Origin: an uncultured Microbacterium sp.
Lineage (GTDB): Bacteria > Actinomycetota > Actinomycetes > Actinomycetales > Microbacteriaceae
Direction of reading: 5' to 3'
NCBI GenBank assembly: GCA_913774665.1
Contig: CAJYHN010000004.1
Span: 62,001 to 126,000, forward strand
DNA length: 64,000 bases
This document shows positions 61,387-64,000 of the stretch, piece by piece. How positions within the stretch are numbered: position 1 is the stretch's first letter; each line of letters begins with the position of its first letter. The notes under the pieces were generated by a model that saw nothing but the letters and a program-made list of their open reading frames with translations, searched no databases and was not told where the DNA came from. A program made the translations under genes and the position numbers.

Positions 61387-63977
61387 AGCCGCAGCACCTC
61401 GGTGACGCGCACGATCGCCGTGCCCTCCTCCTCGGAGGCGGCGAGGTCGACCTCGGCGCGGATGCGCCAGTCGTGGTCTCCGGCGGGGTCGTCGATGATC
61501 TGCTCGACGCGCCACACGCCGTCGGAGGCGGACGACTCGTCGATGACGACGAGGGCGGAGGAGCGCGCCGCTCCCCCGGTGCCGATCTCATCGTGCTCGT
61601 CGAAGTAGCTGTCGAGAACGCCCGGCCAGTCGACATCGGGGTCGAGTTCGACGAGCTCGTCGTCCTTCTGGAGTGCGGCGAGCTGCACGCGCCGGAACAT
61701 CTCGTTGCGCACGAGCACGCCGAACGCGCGCCGGTTGGTGAGGATCGACGGCGGAGCGGGCGGAACGACCGGGGCCGTCGGGTCGTCGGCCGGGTTGATG
61801 AGCTGCTCCCACTCGTCGACGAGGCTCGAGTCGACCTGACGTACGACCTCGCCGAGCCAGGCGATCAGATCGAGCAGGTCGGGGGTCTGCGCGTCGACGG
61901 GCACGGTCTGGCGGATCGCGCGAAACGCGTCGCTGAGGTAGCGCAGCACGAGGCCCTCGCTGCGAGCGAGCTGGTACAGCGAGACGTACTCGCCGAACGA
62001 GCACGCGCGCTCGTACATGTCGCGCACGACCGACTTGGGCGACAGCTCGAAGTCGCGGATCCACGGCTGGCTGGAGGCGAACACCTCGTACGCCTGCGCG
62101 AGCAGCCGGTCGAGGGGCTTCGGCCAGGTGATCTCCTCGAGCAACTCCATGCGCTCGTCGTACTCGATGCCCTCGCGCTTCATCGCCGCGACGGCTTCGC
62201 CACGCGCGCGGAACTGCTGCTGCGACAGGATCGGGCGCGGGTCGTCGAGGGTCGACTCGATGACGCTGACGACGTCGAGCGCATAGTGCCCCGTGCCCAC
62301 CGATGACGCCGGGGGCGCGGCATCCGGCCCCCTCCCGAGCTCGACCTCGGGGTCGAGCATCTCGATCGCGGCGAGCGCGAAGGGCGAGAGGGGCTGATTG
62401 AGCGCGAAGTTCGGCTGCAGATCGACGGTGAGCCTGATGCGTGAGGGGTCGGAATCTGTCGCTTGACCCCCCTCTGAAGCGACAGTCTTCGACCCCTCAC
62501 GCGAGGGCGGGGCGACCTCGACCACGCCGGCCTGCACCAGGGTGCGGAAGATCGCGATCGCGCGGCGCGCGAGCTCGTACTGGCGGGCTCGGGGCTCGTG
62601 GTTGTCGAAGACGAGCGAGCGGACGTTCGCGAAGACGTCGCCGCCGCGCGCGATGACGTTGATGAGCATCGCGGCGCTCAGCTTCATCTGCGGCTGCAAC
62701 GGTTCGGGCTCGGCCGCGACGAGGCGGTCGTAGCTCTGCTCGGTCCAGTTGACGAAGCCCTGCGGCGCCTTCTTGCGCACGATCTTCTTCTGCTTCTTGA
62801 GGTCGTCGCCGGCCTTGGCGATCTGCGCGGCGTTCTCGATCTCGTGGTCGGGCGCCATGACGACCACGGTCCCCGCGGTGTCGTAGCCGGCCCGGCCCGC
62901 GCGTCCGGCGATCTGATGGAACTCGCGCGCCGAGAGCTGGCGCATGCGGGTGCCGTCGTACTTGGTCAGCGCCGTCATGAGCACGGTGCGGATCGGCACG
63001 TTGATGCCGACGCCGAGGGTGTCGGTTCCGCAGATGACGCGCAGCAGGCCCCGCTGGGCGAGCGTCTCGACCAGGCGCCGGTAGCGCGGCAGCATCCCGG
63101 CGTGGTGCACGCCGATGCCTGCGCGGACGTATCGCGACAGCGTCTTGCCGAAACCGGTGGTGAAGCGGAAGCCGCCGATCGCCTCGGCGATCTCGTCGCG
63201 CTGCTCGCGCCCGATGATGCGGATCGACGACAGCGCCTGCGCGCGCTCCATCGCGGCGGCCTGGGAGAAGTGCACGACGTAGACGGGCGCCTGCTTCGTG
63301 TCGAGCAGCTCCTGCACCGTCTCGTGCACGGGAGTGCGCGCGTACTCGAAGTGCAGCGGCACGGGGCGCTCGACGCCGGTCACCCGCGCGGTGGGCCGCC
63401 CGGTGCGGCGCGAAAGGTCGTCCGCGATGTCGTCGACGTCGCCGAGGGTCGCCGACATGAGGATGAACTGCGCGCGGGTCAGCAGCAGCAGCGGCACTTG
63501 CCACGCCCAGCCGCGATCGGCCTCGCCGTAGTAGTGGAACTCGTCCATGACGACCTGGTCCACGTCCGCCTCGGCCCCCTGTCGCAGGGCGAGGTTCGCG
63601 AGGATCTCGGCGGTGCAGCAGATGATCGGGGCGTCGGAGTTCACCGACGAATCGCCCGTGACCATCCCGACGTTCTCGGCGCCGAAGATGTCGACGAGGG
63701 CGAAGAACTTCTCGCTCACCAGGGCCTTGATCGGCGCCGTGTAATACGTGCGTCCACCCCGGGAGAGGGATGCCGCGTGCGCAGCGACCGCGACGAGCGA
63801 CTTGCCCGTGCCGGTCGGGGTCGACAGGATCACGTTGGCGCCCGAGACGATCTCGATGACCGCCTCGTCCTGCGCGGGGTAGAGCGTGAGGCCGCGGGAG
63901 TTCGCCCACTCGACGAAGCCCAGGTAGGCGGCATCCGGATCGGCGCCGACGGGAACGTGCTCGAGGAGGGGGGTCAC
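61383..63977 (-). CDS. Ski2-like DEAD/DEAH-box RNA helicase with DUF3516-type C-terminus
   Basis: 864 aa. Walker A LSTPTGTGKS (about 52-61), motif II MDEFHYY, motif III MSATLGD, motif VI HQIAGRAGRAGYD; then a long C-terminal region of the actinobacterial DUF3516 type. Acts on RNA, by family. GTG at 63977 lies 6 nt after GAGGCT. Residues about 493-514 (SREGSKTVASEGGQ region) come from a palindromic element inserted in frame between two beta strands (VVEVAPP and RIRLTVDLQ). Confidence 0.93.
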   Translation of the reverse strand: MTPLLEHVPVGADPDAAYLGFVEWANSRGLTLYPAQDEAVIEIVSGANVILSTPTGTGKSLVAVAAHAASLSRGGRTYYTAPIKALVSEKFFALVDIFGAENVGMVTGDSSVNSDAPIICCTAEILANLALRQGAEADVDQVVMDEFHYYGEADRGWAWQVPLLLLTRAQFILMSATLGDVDDIADDLSRRTGRPTARVTGVERPVPLHFEYARTPVHETVQELLDTKQAPVYVVHFSQAAAMERAQALSSIRIIGREQRDEIAEAIGGFRFTTGFGKTLSRYVRAGIGVHHAGMLPRYRRLVETLAQRGLLRVICGTDTLGVGINVPIRTVLMTALTKYDGTRMRQLSAREFHQIAGRAGRAGYDTAGTVVVMAPDHEIENAAQIAKAGDDLKKQKKIVRKKAPQGFVNWTEQSYDRLVAAEPEPLQPQMKLSAAMLINVIARGGDVFANVRSLVFDNHEPRARQYELARRAIAIFRTLVQAGVVEVAPPSREGSKTVASEGGQATDSDPSRIRLTVDLQPNFALNQPLSPFALAAIEMLDPEVELGRGPDAAPPASSVGTGHYALDVVSVIESTLDDPRPILSQQQFRARGEAVAAMKREGIEYDERMELLEEITWPKPLDRLLAQAYEVFASSQPWIRDFELSPKSVVRDMYERACSFGEYVSLYQLARSEGLVLRYLSDAFRAIRQTVPVDAQTPDLLDLIAWLGEVVRQVDSSLVDEWEQLINPADDPTAPVVPPAPPSILTNRRAFGVLVRNEMFRRVQLAALQKDDELVELDPDVDWPGVLDSYFDEHDEIGTGGAARSSALVVIDESSASDGVWRVEQIIDDPAGDHDWRIRAEVDLAASEEEGTAIVRVTEVLRL
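62439..62502. repeat. Intragenic palindromic element in the helicase gene
   Basis: Arms 62439-62464 and 62477-62502 are complementary at 13 outer and 8 inner bases, with a 5-bp mismatched bulge and a 12-nt loop. All three phases stay open, so the helicase frame continues through it. No second copy was seen in the window. Confidence 0.85.
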
Positions 63978-64000
63978 TCCCCCAGCCTCTCATCCGCGGA

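Overview
The window is chromosomal DNA from a very GC-rich actinobacterium. The gene families (PASTA kinase, MoxR/DUF58/transglutaminase operon, Ski2-like helicase with an actinobacterial C-terminus, DasR-like control of GlcNAc genes, type III PKS cluster) and many GTG starts point to Microbacteriaceae, most likely Microbacterium or a close relative. This genus call is inferred from gene content; no marker such as rRNA is present. I see no prophage, insertion sequence, CRISPR array or replication origin. Nearly every strand of this GC-rich DNA carries long antisense open frames; these were discarded.

Layout. 1-3.2 kb: truncated phosphate permease pstC, a PASTA-type Ser/Thr kinase and a small orphan gene. 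3.7-7.3 kb: dnaX-recR, apparently transcribed from a leaderless promoter resembling the DNA-damage (PafBC/RecA-NDp) class. 7.4-10.9 kb: a GH65 disaccharide phosphorylase with beta-phosphoglucomutase. 11-16 kb: an amino-sugar block (crr EIIA, EIIBC, nagB, nagA) divergent from a GntR/UTRA regulator, with a perfect dre-type operator between them. 16.2-19.6 kb: pta-ackA overflow acetate pathway. 19.6-22.2 kb: a DeoR regulator divergent from nudK, the SRP RNA gene (ffs) and a ROK kinase. 22.4-27.2 kb: moxR-DUF58-tgpA operon and tRNA-Ser(GGA). 27.2-31.3 kb: an amide/peptide catabolic set (acetamidase-type hydrolase, APC permease, S33 hydrolase) under a divergent FadR-type regulator. 31.3-36.5 kb: GNAT-MerR pair, SulP transporter, AraC and MarR regulators and small proteins.

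36.7-42 kb: a glycosyltransferase and a srsABC-like phenolic-lipid cluster (type III PKS, methyltransferase, FAD hydroxylase) facing a UbiA prenyltransferase. 42.3-45.1 kb and 54-60.3 kb: short acidic repeat proteins mixed with SRPBCC, aldo/keto reductase, SDR, GH15 and Dps genes, which looks like a general-stress set. 45.2-52.7 kb: a beta-lactamase-like lipoprotein and a copper/heme operon (CopC, PCu(A)C, Tat-exported DyP peroxidase, PepSY protein). 60.5-64 kb: a membrane protein and a Ski2-like helicase whose coding region carries an in-frame palindromic element.

The most unusual signals are the palindromic element inside the helicase gene, the over-used GGATGCC/GGCATCC word that forces rare codons, the shared TGTCGGAG-N8-TAGGCT-N6-GTG leaderless promoters of dnaX and pta, a small membrane gene that seems to begin with ATT, and two groups of degenerate tandem repeats at convergent gene ends.
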